Assembly: GCA_021234155.1 (NCBI GenBank)
Contig: JAJEKV010000059.1
Coordinates: 8,996,779 to 9,060,778, forward strand
Origin: Isoetes taiwanensis
Lineage: Eukaryota > Streptophyta > Lycopodiopsida > Isoetales > Isoetaceae
Reading direction: 5' to 3'
Length of the DNA: 64,000 nucleotides
Every line of letters starts with the position of its first letter. Position 1 is the stretch's first letter. A program made the translations under genes and the position numbers. A model generated the notes under the pieces. That model did no database searches, was not told the origin of the DNA, and worked only from the letters and a program-made list of their open reading frames with translations. Shown here piece after piece: positions 11,601 through 26,491 of the stretch.

Positions 11601-13475
11601 TATGTTTAATGGAAAAAAGAATATTTGGAATTCATTTTGAGCAGTTTGTTTATGGTGCGAGATTTAATAATCTGAATATAGAACATACTGACTGAGTTTT
11701 TTTCCGAAAAAATATATCCATTGTACAATTATGCTTACATTTGAGCACCACGAAACCCGACATGCAAATATTTGAAGAGTTAAATGCTTAAGAATGTATT
11801 CGTCTAAATACTGGCGATGTGTATTAGAAATTCAAGTTACGAATTGGTGAATATTTGCATGGGCATGCTTATGGATTATGATCATGAACCGACATGAAAT
11901 AGGTTTTTGCATGTCTTAAAGTCGTAAAGATTTAAGATATTGGTTCCTAAGGCTCCCCTAGTTTGACTAGGGACTGATAAGTTCTCTTTGGCTTTAAGCT
12001 TTATGTTTAAGGCCAAGGGAATGGTCTGTACGTTCTGGGAACGGAAAGGCTTCGGATATATTCATTGACTTCAGTTTATTGGTTTAACCAATTTGAGCCT
12101 TAGGAACCAAGGTGGATTGTTTTTCTTGTCTTAAATAGCATTTTATATGCGTTTACACTTATCATTCTGATTCCAGAAGTTCTAACGTTTTCCTGAATTT
12201 TAGGAGGGAATACAACGTAAATGAGGAAATCTCTCAAATTCCTGAAATGGAGAGTACTCAGCTTGCAAATAAGGAATCTTCAGAGTGATACATAGACCTT
12301 GTTGCTTTGGGGCAAACCAACAAACGTCAATCATGGCAGATTAATGGAGCAGTACCCACCAGGGTGGTTTTTTACATACAAACAAGGTACTCTGGTTACA
12401 TATTCAAGACACAAACTTGCTTTGCAAGCATTAGCCCTGGGCAAAAAGCGGCTATTATGCCTTTACTTGAAACTTGCTTTGCAAGCAATAGCCCCTTGGG
12501 CAAAACTGGCTATTATGCCTTTACTTTAGGGCCTTGCCCCAATACTTGTCCCAACTGTAACAGGTTGATCGTGCATTTATTGGTCCATTTCATGGCATTG
12601 CTGCGAGAAATCTGCAACAGCTAATACATGGCACTTGAGGTGGCACAACGTACATGGCAATTGAGGAGGATACCTTTCCAGGCCTGAGCTTTGACACTAC
12701 AACCATCATTAGAATCCGCAAAACTTTCAAAACTCACAGGTAATCTCAAATTTTCTGCTATTAATGGAGCATTACCCATTAACGTGATCATTTGAGACAC
12801 ACAAATAAGGTATCCCTTACTATGGTTGTTATGCATCAACTTGCTTAATATTCAGTGTCTTTTTTAAAGTTACTGCCTTGCAAGAGATCTGCTAATGTGG
12901 TACATAGTTATTCTTCTTACGAATTAACTATGATTCGAAACCTCAACTTGCTTTGCAAGTGTTAGCCCCTTGGGCAAAACTGGCTATTATGCCTTTACTT
13001 CAGGGCCTTGCACCGATATTTTTCCCAACTGTAACAGGGTGATCATTTATTCTACTCATCAATTCCATGGCATCTACTGGAGATAACATTATGATAAAGG
13101 GATAAACTACCGTTCATCTCCAAATATGTGCTAGTTGATGCATCTTGCGACCCTAGCATTGGTCAAACAACTTCTTTTATCCCGGATCCATGAGTAAAGA
13201 CATTCATAAACAAAGGCTTTGATGAGGACATTTAAGGCACAGTGTACAGAACCTTTTCACAAGATTGAGCTTCAGGATAGCTATCACTATTAGGGCACTC
13301 AAATTATACAGGTATGACTAAATTTTTGTTCTGTATTTGCAATAAATGATAGTGGGCAGGGGGGGTCCTTATGTAGAATAGGGACCCTCCCCTCCCTTTT
13401 CTACATATAGACCAGCTCATGCCTTCCGGTTGGAGGTAGGGCATTTTTTATATATATATATAAATATATATATAT
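8655..13475 (+). repeat. Family A unit 2 (pLTR to 12,055)
   Basis: Second unit, nearly identical to unit 1 except at former CAG/CTG sites (for example TCTAGGCCCGATTGG near 11,300 where unit 1 has TCTAGACTGATTGAC). Holds the longest version of the family A conserved ORF (9,261-9,587). Confidence 0.75.
9261..9587 (+). pseudogene. Conserved ORF relic of family A, unknown function
   Basis: This frame (108 codons here) is kept in the same place in every unit: about 4,468-4,686, 14,062-14,328, 18,918-19,136 and 23,724-23,933. Its middle contains VSFGNLVSATKHGKRFGN and LLEHLQNREIVIDLGL. In this unit it runs on through a Cys/Lys-rich part (YVDCPKEHMKCKFEKN); in the other units it is cut by changes at a CAG-rich spot. 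It lies in the 5' half of the pLTR, where family B carries its 64-aa ORF, but I see no clear similarity between them. No known domain. It could be a decayed exon of the element's first protein. Confidence 0.35.
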
Positions 13476-16400
13476 CCAAACGAGTTTGTCAAGTCTTAAG
13501 GTTGATGTGCTCACTTTTGGAAAAAGGGAACATAAAAATTGGGCAAGGGAACCACTTCTAAAAATTGGGCAGTGGAGCCGCTTCTAAAAATTGGCAATGA
13601 AGCCACTTCTATAATGAGGTTGCTAAGGTTTAATGACCAATTACAGGCTTGTGCAAGCATACTGGGCCAAGGTGAAATTACAGCACTACCTTCGTGATTT
13701 CTGAAGGCTACGTCTACAGGAAGTTGGAATATGTGTGCCCTGATGTAAACGAACCAAATGTACAAGTTGGTGGAACCATATGACTTGTGAGTGGTTTTTA
13801 TTTATGGTATGCCTAGCCTGTCACTTCGCACAATCAGAGATATCGTATTCATGATGTATCTATTGCCCTGGATAATACCATTGGGGAGTACGAATAATGC
13901 ATGCACTTAGACGGTGCGGCAGACATGCAATTTGTAAGCAATTTGTGGATATTCCCATAAATGGTAAATGGAGAGCACCAAACAGAGTTCTCAAGGTAAT
14001 GGCTCAAGGGGTTGACCTTCATGTGCACATGAGCATACTGGGGTAAGGTGAGATTACACTGGTGGCAAAGCATAAAAACCTTGTGGCACTAGATAAATTA
14101 TCTCTGAAATATGACCAGCATTGTGGAGTAAGCTTTGGCAATTTGGTAAGTGCCACAAAACATGGTAAACGTTTTGGCAATCTAAAACCATGGAAATTGC
14201 TCGAACATTTGCAAAATAGAGAAATTGTGATTGATTTGGGCTTGTCAACGAATTGCAGGTGGTGCAACATCTTAAATATGACCTTGAAATATCCTATGTG
14301 GATTGTCCCAGTAGCACATGAAGTGTAAATTTGAAAAAAATACTAACAAACAGGGCATTTTTTATTGTTATGACAAGGTATTGGAAAAGCAAGGGGCAAG
14401 CAATATGTGACGTGTTCATTCAAGCTAAGGATTTGATTTATTCTACTTTTTGCAAGGTCATTTATGGCAGAAAATGTTAAGGTGAAAAATAAGAAGGGCC
14501 TCACTTTGAGAAAGCACATGCAACCTTCGTAGTGCATGCTTGCCACTTGGCATTCAAATGATTTAATGAGTTTGCATGCCTTTCTTACTAACCTTTATTT
14601 TACATCTAGTAATGCACTTTCATGGGCATCGTAAGAAGGCATTGTGGGCTTTTTGCTTTGTCCTAAAGGACGCATGAAAGGCACAAAAAACAGGATATTT
14701 CCAGAAAGTGGAGCTACAAGCAGACATGTCATGGTAATGGCTCAAGAGGCTAATATGGAGACGTATGCAATTTTTTATCAAGGTAACAAAAATTGACAAG
14801 GTAATAAATAATGGTCAAAAATTATATGAGATTAGGGTAAACTAGTTCATTACGTGACAGCCACGACTAAGGGAAAGCTGTGCCGGATTGCTACCAAATG
14901 GGGTTCTGGCATTTCCTGCTCTGAAGACCTGATCTGGTCACGATGTTGCACTGGCGATCATGGCATTATGTGCACCATGATCAAGACTGTATAGCCGATC
15001 TAGGGTGGAAGATGCTCTTTCCATTAGAGCAAGCATTCAAACCAATACAGGTCTAGCAGAATCTTCCGAACGGAGGAGCAAACCATGAACAATGACGAGG
15101 AGATCAATGCTAGAATGGCTCCATCCTAACCAGGTTCTTTGCTTGGGATTCTACTGTGGCATTTTGAACTCATGGTTTTATAAGTTTATGACTTAGAGGC
15201 TTTGTCTCGATCTTTGCAACATAAATTAAATCTAGAAAGATCCTTAGCATGGCTTGTCTCGCGATAGTAATGTCGATAGAATCATCGTGCTTTTAGTTTT
15301 CTGGAGCTCGCGACGTTTTTTCTTAGAAAAGCCCTACTCAAGAGTCATTTTAGGATCTAAACGATTAATACCGGGATAAAAGAATGGAAGCTGACCTCAA
15401 GATCTGCTGGATTTGTCCTTATTTGCAGGCCTGGGAATGTGTAACTTGCATCTTGCTCCCTATCCATTATTTTTAGAATGGATTTAATAGTAGAATTGAA
15501 TGAGTGATGTGAATACATGAGGGGTATTAACATCTGAATGTAAAAGGCTGACAGGAATAGTAGAATAATATGGTAGCCTTGATTGTGGAATTTAATATTT
15601 AACATCTGATGACAGGTCTACAGAACCAGGCTAATCTTGAGACTTTATTATGGATATGTAATCTCACCTCCTATCTTGATGTATTTGAAACGACCTCTCC
15701 TGAGGTTTATTACTGAGAGGAGATACTGCTGCACAGTTACATAGGCTCCACTTAAGCATGGAACATAAAAATACAGCAGAATAATCTAATATTGAATTTG
15801 GTTTTGCAGCCCACTTTTATTCTGAGCTTTTGCATAATACAGTATTGGACTGTGGCCTTGCCTATATGTTGCTTTATCATTTGACTCAACAGGCTGGAGA
15901 AACAGTAGCATGTCATGGCAACCTACTGCAAAAGCCAATGGTTTAACTTAGCATTTGAATTTAACTGCTGCATAATTATGGAACGGTTTTGAAACCGACA
16001 CAATGTTTGTTATTTGAGCTCTTAAATAATGTTTGGTAAAGGGCGATAAGCCGAGTAAAGTTATAGCTTACCTGTCAGTTCCTTTCTAGTTTACCCTTCT
16101 CAGGCTAACTCTAGACTGATTGACTGCAGGTAACCAACTTTACTCTTCCAAATATGCTCGTATTTGGATTTGGATGAAGTCTTGAACAATGAAGAAAATA
16201 TTTCTACTACAAGATCTGAGGAATTTCGCCTATTATGGTTTGAATTATGCTTTCATTGATTCTGGTAAGTGCATTAGCAGAGCACATGGATAAATATCTT
16301 GTAACATGTGTCAAATTTTGACGATTTCTAAACTGGATATGAACATCTGAGGTAATTCTATGGATTTGAAATAATGACTGAGCTGTTATCCTGCTGTAAT

Positions 16401-18290
16401 CTGCTAGTATGTTTAATGGAAAAAAGAATATTTGGAATTCATTTGAGCGGTTGTTTATGGTGAGATTTAATAATCAATATAGAACATACAGCCGGAGTTT
16501 TTCGAAAAAAATATATCCGGTGTACAATTATGCTTACATTTGAGCACCACGTAAACCCGACATGCAAATATTTGAAGAGTTAAATGCTTAAGAATGTATT
16601 CGCCTAAATACAAGCAGATTGTATTAGAAATTCAAGTTACACGGAATTGGTGAATATTTGCATGGGCATGCTTATGGATTATGATCATGAACCGACATGA
16701 AATAGGTTTTTGCATGTCTTAAAGTCGTGAAGATTTAAGATATTGGTTCCTAAGGCTCCCCTAGTTTGACTAGGGACTGATAAGTTTCTCTTTGGCTTTA
16801 AGCTTTATGTTTAAGGCCAAGGGAATGGTCCATGCGTTAAAGAAACGGAAAGGCTTTGATATATTCATTGACTTGATTTATTGGTTTAACCAATTTGAGC
16901 CTTAGGAACCAAGGTGGATTGTTTTTCTTGTCTTAAATAGCATTTTATATGCGTTTACACTTATCATTCCGATTCCGTAAGTTCTAACGCGTTTTCCTGA
17001 ATTTTAGGAGGGAATACAACGTAAATGAGGAAATCTCTCAAATTCTCTGAAATGGAGAGTACTCACTTGCAAATAAGGAATCTTCAGTGGATACATAGAC
17101 CTTGTTGCTTTGGGGCAAACCAACAAACGTCAATCATGGCAGATTAATGGAGCAGTACCCACCAGGGTGGTTTTTTACATACAAAACAAGGTACTCTGGT
17201 TACATATTCAAGACACAAACTTGCTTTGCAAGCATTAGCCCCTTGGGCAAAAACTCGCTATTATGCCTTTATTTTAACTTGCTTTGCAAGCAATAGCCCC
17301 TTGGGCAAACCGGCTATTATGCCTTTACTTTTTAGGGCCTTGCCCCAATACTTGTCCCAAACCGTAATAAAGTTGATCGTGCATTTATTGGTCCATTTCA
17401 TGGCATTGCTGCAAGAAATCTGCAACAGCTAATACATGGCACTTGAGGTGGCACAACGTACATGGCAATTGAGGAGGATACCTTCCCAGGCCTGAGCTTT
17501 GACACTACAACCATCATTAGAATCCGCAAAACTTTCAAAACTCACAGGTAATCTCAAAATTTTCTGCTATTAATGGAGCATTACCCATTAACGTGATCTT
17601 TTGAGACACACAAATAAGGTATCCCTTACTATGGTTGTTATGCATCAACTTGCTTAATATTCAAAGGTCTTTTTAAAGTTATTCGCCTTGCAAGAGATCT
17701 GCTAATGTGGTACATAGTTATTCTTCTTACGAATTAACTATGATTCAAACCTCAACTTGCTTTGCAAAGTGTTAGCCCTTGGGCAAACCGGCTATTATGC
17801 CTTTACTTGAGGGCCTTGCAATCGATATTTTTTCCCAACCTGTGCAGGGGTGATCATTTATTCTACTCATCAATTCCATGGCATCTACTGGAGGTAACAT
17901 TATGATAAAGGGATAAACTACCGTTCTACATCTCCAAATATGTGCAGGTTGATGCATGCTGACCCTAGCATTGGTCAAACAACTTCTTTTTATCCCAGAT
18001 CCATGAGTAAAGACATTCATAAACAAAGGCTTTGACGAGGACATTTATGGCACATTGTACAGAACCTTTTCACAAGATTGAATTGAGCTTCAGGATAGCT
18101 ATCACTATTAGGGCACTCAAATTATACAGGTATGACTAAATTTCTGTTCTGTATTTTCAATAAATGATAGTGGGCAGGGGGGTCCTTATGTAGAATAGGG
18201 ACCCTCCCCTCCCTTTTCTACATACAGACCAGCTCATGCCTTCCGGTTGGAGGTAGGGCATTTTTTATATATATATAAATATATATATAT
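13476..18290 (+). repeat. Family A unit 3 (pLTR to about 16,858)
   Basis: Third unit, close to unit 1 in its CAG/CTG positions in the pLTR. Its internal segment near 17,240-17,330 again shows the CWG-associated changes. Confidence 0.75.
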
Positions 18291-21200
18291 CCAAACGAGT
18301 TTGTCAAGTCTTAAGGTTCATGTGCTCACCTTTGGAAAAAGGGAACATAAAAATTGGGCAAGGAAACCACTTCTAAAAATTGGGCAGTGGAGCCGCTTCT
18401 AAAAATTGGCAATGAAGCCACTTCTATAATGAGGTTGCTAAGGTTTAATGACCAATTACAGGCTTGTGCAAGCATACTGGACCATGGTGAAATTACAGCA
18501 CTACCTTCATGATTTAAAGGCCACGCCTACGAGAAGTTGGAATATGTGTGCCCTGATGTAAACGAACCAAATGTACAAGTTGGTGGAACCATACGACTTG
18601 TGAGTGGTTTTTATTTATGGTATGCCTAGCCCTCATCACTGTCAATCAGAGATATCGATTCATGATGTATTTATTGCCCCGATAATACCATTGGGAGTCA
18701 CGAATAATGCATGCACTTAGACGGTCTTGTGCACATGCAATTTGTAAGCAATTTGTGGATATTCCCATAAATGGTAAATGGAGAGCACCAAACGAGTTCT
18801 CAAGGTAATGGCTCAAGGGTTGACCTTCATGTGCACATGAGCATCTTTGGGTAAGGTGAGATTACACCGGTGGCAAAGCATAAAACCTTGTGGCACTAGA
18901 TAAATTATCTACGAAATATGACCCGACATTGTGGAGTAAGCTTTGGCAATTTGGTAAGTGCCACAAAACATGGTAAACGTTTTGGCAATCTAAAACCATG
19001 GAAATTGCTCGAACATTTGCAAAATAGAGAAATTGTGATTGATTTGGGCTTGTCAACGAATTGCAGGTGGTGCAACATCTTAAATATGACCTTGAAATAT
19101 CCTATGTGGATTGTCCCAGTAGCACATGAAGTGTAAATTTGAAAAAAAATACTAACAAAACTGGGGCATTTTTATTGTTATGACAAGGTATTGGAAAAGC
19201 AAGGGGCAAGCAATATGTGACGTGTTCATTCAAGCTAAGGATTTGATTTATTCTACTTTTGCAAGGTCATTTATGGCGAGAAAATGTTAAGGTGAAAAAT
19301 AAGAAGGGCCTCACTTTGAGAAAGCACATGCAACCTTCGTAGTGCATGCTTGCCACTTGGCATTCAAATGATTTAATGAGTTTGCATGCCTTTCTTACTA
19401 ACCTTTATTTTACATCTAGTAATGCACTTTCATGGGCATCGTAAGAAGGCATTGTGGGCTTTTTGCTTTGTCCTAAAGGGCGATGAAAGGCACAAAAAAT
19501 GGGATATTTCGAGAAAGTGGAGCTACAAGCGGACATGTCATGGTAATGGCTCAAGAGGCTAATATGGAGACGTATGCAATTTTTTATCAAGGTAACAAAA
19601 ATTGACAAGGTAATAAATAATGGTCAAAAATTATATGAGATTAGGGTAAACTAGTTCATTACGTGACAGCCACGACTAAGGGAAAGCTGTGCCGGATTGC
19701 TACCAAATGGGGTTACGCATTTCACGCTCAAAGACCTGATCAGTCCGCGATGTTGCTTGCTGGCGATCATGGCATTATGTGCACCATGATCAAGACTGTA
19801 TAGCCGATCTAGGGTGGAAGATGCTCTTTCCATTAGAGCAAGCATTCAAACCAATACAGGTCTAGCAGAATCTTCTGAACCAGAGGAGCAAACCATGAAC
19901 AATGACGAGGAGATCAATGCTAGAATGGCTCCATCCTAACCAGGTTCTTTGCTTGGGATTCTACTGTGGCATTTTGAACTCATGGTTTTTTATAAGTTTA
20001 TGACTTAGAGGCTTTGTCTCTGATCTTTGCAACATAAATTAAATCTAGAAAGATCCTTAGCATGGCTTGTCTCGCATAGTAATCTGATAGAATCATCGTG
20101 CTTTTAGTTTTCTGGAGCTCTGCACGTTTTTCTTAGAAAAGCCCTACTCAAGAGCTGTTTAGGATCTAAACGACGATTAACCCAGGATAAAAGAATGGAA
20201 GCTGACCTCAAGATCTATTTGGATTTGTCCTTATTTGCGGGCACAGGGAATGTGTAACTTGCATCTTGCTCCCTATCCATTATTTTTAGAATGGATTTAA
20301 TAGTAGAATTGAATGAGTGATGTGAATACATGAGGGGTATTAACATCCCCAATGTAAAAGGCCTACGGAATAGTAGAATAATATGGTAGCCTTGATTGTG
20401 GAATTTAATATTTAACATCGATGACAGTCTGAGGGCCGAGTTAATCTTGAGACTTTATTATGGATATGTAATCTCACCTCCTATCTTGATGTATTTGAAA
20501 CGACCTCTCCCGAGGTTTATTACCGAGAGGAGATCTTTTGCTTTGCGATTACATAGGCTCCACTTAAGCATGGAACATAAAAATACAAACCCGAATAATC
20601 TAATATTGAATTTGGTTTTGCACCCACTTTTATTAGAGCTTTTGCATAATCTGATTGGACTGTGGCCTTGCCTATATGTTTGCTTTATCATTTGACTCAA
20701 CAGGCTGGAGAAAGCATTAGCATGTCATGGCAACCCTCTTGCAAAAGCCAATGGTTTAACTTAGCATTTGAATTTAATTCTTTGCATAATTATGGAACGG
20801 TTTTGAAACCGACACAATGTTTGTTATTTGAGCTCTTAAATAATGTTTGGTAAAGGCGATAAGCAGTAAAGTTATAGCTTACATCGGTTCCTTTCTAGTT
20901 TACCCTTCTCGGGCTAACTCTAGACTGATTGGATGCGAGTAACCAACTTTACTCTTCCAAATATGCTCATTATTTGGATTTGGATGAAGTCTTGAACAAT
21001 GAAGAAAATATTTCTACTACAAGATCACGAGGAATTTAAGCCTATTATGGTTTGAATTATGCTTTCATTGATTACGGTAAGTGCATTAGCGAGCACATGG
21101 ATAAATATCTTGTAACATGTGTCAAATTTTGACGATTTCTAAACTGGATATGAACATCTGAGGTAATTCTATGGATTTGAAATAATGACTGAGCTGTTAT

Positions 21201-23090
21201 CCTGCTGTAATCTGCTAGTATGTTTAATGGAAAAAAGAATATTTGGAATTCATTTGAGCAGTTGTTTATGGTACGAGATTTAATAATCTGAATATAGAAC
21301 ATACAGCCTGGAGTTTTTTCCAGAAAAATATATCCAGTGTACAATTATGCTTACATTTGAGCACCGTAAACCGACATGCAAATATTTGAAGAGTTAAATG
21401 CTTAAGAATGTATTAGCCTAAATACAAAGATGTATTAGAAATTCAAGTTACACGGAATTGGTGAATATTTGCATGGGCATGCTTATGGATTATGATCATG
21501 AACCGACATGAAATAGGTTTTTTGCATGTCTTAAAGTCGTAAAGATTTAAGATATTGGTTCCTAAGGCTCCCCTAGTTTGACTAGGGACTGATAAGTTCT
21601 CTTTGGCTTTAAGCTTTATGTTTAAGGCCAAGGGAATGGTCTCATGCGTTCTCGGGAGCGGAAGGCTTCGGATATATTCATTGACTTGATTTATTGGTTT
21701 AACCAATTTGAGCCTTAGGAACCAAGGTGGATTGTTTTCTTGTCTTAAATAGCATTTTATATGCGTTTACACTTATCATTCGATTCCGAAGTTCTAACGT
21801 TTTCTGAATTTTAGGAGGGAATACAAAAAGCGTAAATGAGGAAATCTCTCAAATTCACGAAATGGAGAGTACTCGGCTTGCAAATAAGGAATCTTCAGAG
21901 TGATACATAGACCTTGTTGCTTTGGGGCAAACCAACAAACGTCAATCATGGCGACATTAATGGAGCGGTACCCACCGGGTGGTTTTTACATACAAACAAG
22001 GTACTCACGTTTACATATTCAAGACACAAACTTGCTTTGCAAGCATTAGCCCTTGGGCAAAACAAGCTATTATGCCTTTACTTCAGAACTTGCTTTGCAA
22101 GCAATAGCCCCTTGGGCAAACCGGCTATTATGCCTTTACTTTAGGGCCTTGCCCCAATACTTGTCCCAAGCGTAACAGGGTTGATCGTGCATTTATTGGT
22201 CCATTTCATGGCATTGCTGCGAAAAATGCGCAGCAGCTAATACATGGCACTTGAGGGTGGCACAACGCGTACATGGCAATTGAGGAGGATACCTTTCGGG
22301 CCCGAGCTTTGACACTACAACCATCATTAGAATCCATAAAACTTTCAAAACTCACGGGTAATCTCAAATTTTCTGCGCTATTAATGGAGCATTACCCATT
22401 AACGTGATCATTTGAGACACACAAATAAGGTATCCCTTACTATGGTTGTTATGCATCAACTTGCTTAATATTGATTAATCTTTTTAAAAGTTCTTGCCTT
22501 GCAAGAGATCTGCTAATGTGGTACATAGTTATTCTTCTTCTACGAATTAACTATGATTGAAACCTCAACTTGCTTTTGCAAGTGTTAGCCCCTTGGGCAA
22601 AAGCGGCTATTATGCCTTTTACTTGAGGGCCTTGCACCGATATTTTTCCAACTCATAACGGGGGTGATCATTTATTCTACTCATCAATTCCATGGCATCT
22701 ACCGGAGATAACATTATGATAAAGGGATAAACTACCGTTCATCTCCAAATATGTGCTAGTTGATGCATCTTGACCCTAGCATTGGTCAAACAACTTCTTT
22801 TATCCCGATCCATGAGTAAAGACATTCATAAACAAAGGCTTTGATGAGGACATTTAAGGCCTGATGTACGTAACCTTTTCACAAGATTGAGCTTGGGATA
22901 GCTATCACTATTAGGGCACTCAAATTATACTGGTATGACTAAATTTTTGTTACAGATTTGCAATAAATGATAGTGGGCGGGGGTCCTTATGTAGAATAGG
23001 GACCCTCCCTCCCTTTCTACATATAGACCAGCTCATGCCTTAGGTTGGAGGTAGGGCATTTTTATATATATATATAAAATATATATATAT
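18291..23090 (+). repeat. Family A unit 4 (pLTR to 21,671)
   Basis: Fourth unit. It shifts between clean and garbled CWG sites along its length, as expected for uneven polishing rather than a single divergent ancestor. Confidence 0.75.
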
Positions 23091-26000
23091 CAAACGAGTT
23101 TGTCAAGTCTTAAGGTTGATGTGCTCACTTTTTGGAAAAAGGGAACATAAAATTGGGCAAGGGAACCACTTCTAAAAATTGGGGCGGTGGAGCCGCTTCT
23201 AAAATTGGCAATGAAGCCACTTCTATAATGAGGTTGCTAAGGTTTAATGACCAATTACGGGCTTGTGCAAGCATCTTGGGCCAAGGTGAAATTACAGCAC
23301 TACCTTCGTGATTTCACGAGAGGCTCGCCTACGGAAGTTGGAATATGTGTGCCCCGATGTAAACGAACCAAATGTACAAGTTGGTGGAACCATCACGACT
23401 TGTGAGTGGTTTTTATTTATGGTATGCCTAGCCCGCCACTGTCGGAGAATGAGATATCGATTCATGATGTATTTATTGCCTGGATAATACCATTGGGGAG
23501 TACGAATAATGCATGCACTTAGGCGGTGCGGCGGATATGCAATTTGTAAGCAATTTGTGGATATTCCCATAAATGGTAAATGGAGAGCACCAAACGAGAG
23601 TTCTCAAGGTAATGGCTCAAGGGGTTGACCTTCATGTGCACATGAGCATCTTGGGGGTAAGGTGAGATTACACCGTGGCAAAGCATAAAAACCTTGTGGC
23701 ACTAGATAAATTATCTCTCAAATATGACCCGACATTGTGGAGTAAGCTTTGGCAATTTGGTAAGTGCCACAAAACATGGTAAACGTTTTGGCAATCTAAA
23801 ACCATGGAAATTGCTCGAACATTTGCAAAATAGAGAAATTGTGATTGATTTGGGCTTGTCAACAGTTGCGGTGGTGCAACATCTTAAATATGACCTTGAA
23901 ATATCCTATGTGGATTGTCCCAGTAGCACATGAAGTGTAAATTTGAAAAAAATACTAACAAACAGGGCATTTTTTATTGTTATGACAAGGTATTGGAAAA
24001 GCAAGGGGCAAGCAATATGTGACGTGTTCATTCAAGCTAAGGATTTGATTTATTCTACTTTTTGCAAGGTCATTTATGGCGAAAAATGTTAAGGTGAAAA
24101 ATAAGAAGGGCCTCACTTTGAGAAAGCACATGCAACCTTCAGTAGTGCATGCTTGCCACTTGGCATTCAAATGATTTAATGAGTTTGCATGCCTTTCTTA
24201 CTAACCTTTATTTTACATCTAGTAATGCACTTTCATGGGCATCGTAAGAAGGCATTGTGGGCTTTTTGCTTTGTCCTAAAGGACGCATGAAAGGCACAAA
24301 AAACAGGATATTTCCAGAAAGTGGAGCTACAAGCAGACATGTCATGGTAATGGCTCAAGAGGCTAATATGGAGACGTATGCAATTTTTTATCAAGGTAAC
24401 AAAAATTGACAAGGTAATAAATAATGGTCAAAAATTATATGAGATTAGGGTAAACTAGTTCATTACGTGACGCCCACCGACTAAGGGAAAGCCGCGGCTT
24501 GGGATTGCTACAAATGGGGTTACGGCATTTCTGCTCAAGACCTGATCCGTCACGATGTTTGCAATCATGATCATGGCATTATGTGCACCATGATCAAGGC
24601 TCAGATAAGCCGATCTAGGGTGGAAGATGCTCTTTCCATTAGAGCAAGCATTCAAACCAATACAGGTCTAGCAGAATCTTCTGAACCAGAGGAGCAAACC
24701 ATGAACAATGACGAGGAGATCAATGCTAGAATGGCTCCATCCTAACCAGGTTCTTTGCTTGGGATTCTACTGTGGCATTTTGAACTCATGGTTTTTTATA
24801 AGTTTATGACTTAGAGGCTTTGTCTCTGATCTTTGCAACATAAATTAAATCTAGAAAGATCCTTAGCATGGCTTGTCTCGCATAGTAATCTGATAGAATC
24901 ATCGTGCTTTTAGTTTTCTGGAGCTCTCAGACGCTTTTTCTTAGAAAAGCCCTACTCAAGAGCTGTTTAGGATCTAAACGACCGATGTACCCGATAAAAG
25001 AATGGAAGTGACCTCAAGATCTGCTGGATTTGTCCTTATTTGCAGGCCTGGAATGTGTAACTTGCATCTTGCTCCCTATCCATTATTTTTAGAATGGATT
25101 TAATAGTAGAATTGAATGAGTGATGTGAATACATGAGGGGTATTAACATCTGAATGTAAAAGGCTGACAGGAATAGTAGAATAATATGGTAGCCTTGATT
25201 GTGGAATTTAATATTTAACATCCGGCGACAGTCTGAGAACCGTGGGCTAATCTTGAGACTTCATTATGGATATGTAATCTCACCTCCTATCTTGATGTAT
25301 TTGAAACGACCTCTCCTGAGGTTTATTACTGAGAGGAGATACTGCTGAACAGTTACATAGGCTCCACTTAAGCATGGAACATAAAAATACAGCAGAATAA
25401 TCTAATATTGAATTTGGTTTTGCAGCCCACTTTTATTCTGAGCTTTTGCATAATACAGTATTGGACTGTGGCCTTGCCTATATGTTGCTTTATCATTTGA
25501 CTCAACAGGCTGGAGAAACAAATGATTAGCATGTCATGGCAACCCTCTTGCAAAAAGCAATGGTTTAACTTAGCATTTGAATTTAATCTGCTGCATAATT
25601 ATGGAGCGGTTTTGAAACCCGACACAATGTTTGTTATTTGAGCTCTTAAATAATGTTTGGTAAAGGCGATAAGCGAGAGTAAAGTTATAGCTTACACATG
25701 GGTTCCTTTCTAGTTTACCCTTCTCGGGGCTAACTCTAGGCCCATTGACTGAGTAACCAACTTTACTCTTCCAAATATGCTTCGTATTTGGATTTGGATG
25801 AAGTCTTGAACAATGAAGAAAATATTTCTACTACAAGATCACGAGGAATTTAAGCCTATTATGGTTTGAATTATGCTTTCATTGATTCTCGGTAAGTGCA
25901 TTAGCGAGCACATGGATAAATATCTTGTAACATGTGTCAAATTTTGACGATTTCTAAACCGGATATGAACATCCGAGGTAATTCTATGGATTTGAAATAA

Positions 26001-26491
26001 TGACCCGTGAGTCAATTATCCCGTTTGTAATCTGCTAGTATGTTTAATGGAAAAAAAGAATATTTGGAATTCATTTGAGCAGTTGTTTATGGTAATGAGA
26101 TTTAATAATTCAATATAGAACATACGTCTGACACAGTTTTTCGAGAAAAATATATCCAAAGTACAATTATGCTTACATTTGAGCACACCTAAACCCATGC
26201 ATGCAAATATTTGAAGAGTTAAATGCTTAAGAATGTATTAGCCTAAATACAAGATGTATTAGAAATTCAAGTTACACGGAATTGGTGAATATTTGCATGG
26301 GCATGCTTATGGATTATGATCATGAACCGACATGAAATAGGTTTTTTGCATGTCTTAAAGTCGTAAAGATTTAAGATATTGGTTCCTAAGGCTCCCCTAG
26401 TTTGACTAGGGACTGATAAGTTCTCTTTGGCTTTAAGCTTTATGTTTAAGGCCAAGGGAATGGTCTGTACGTTCTGGGAACGGAAAGGCTT

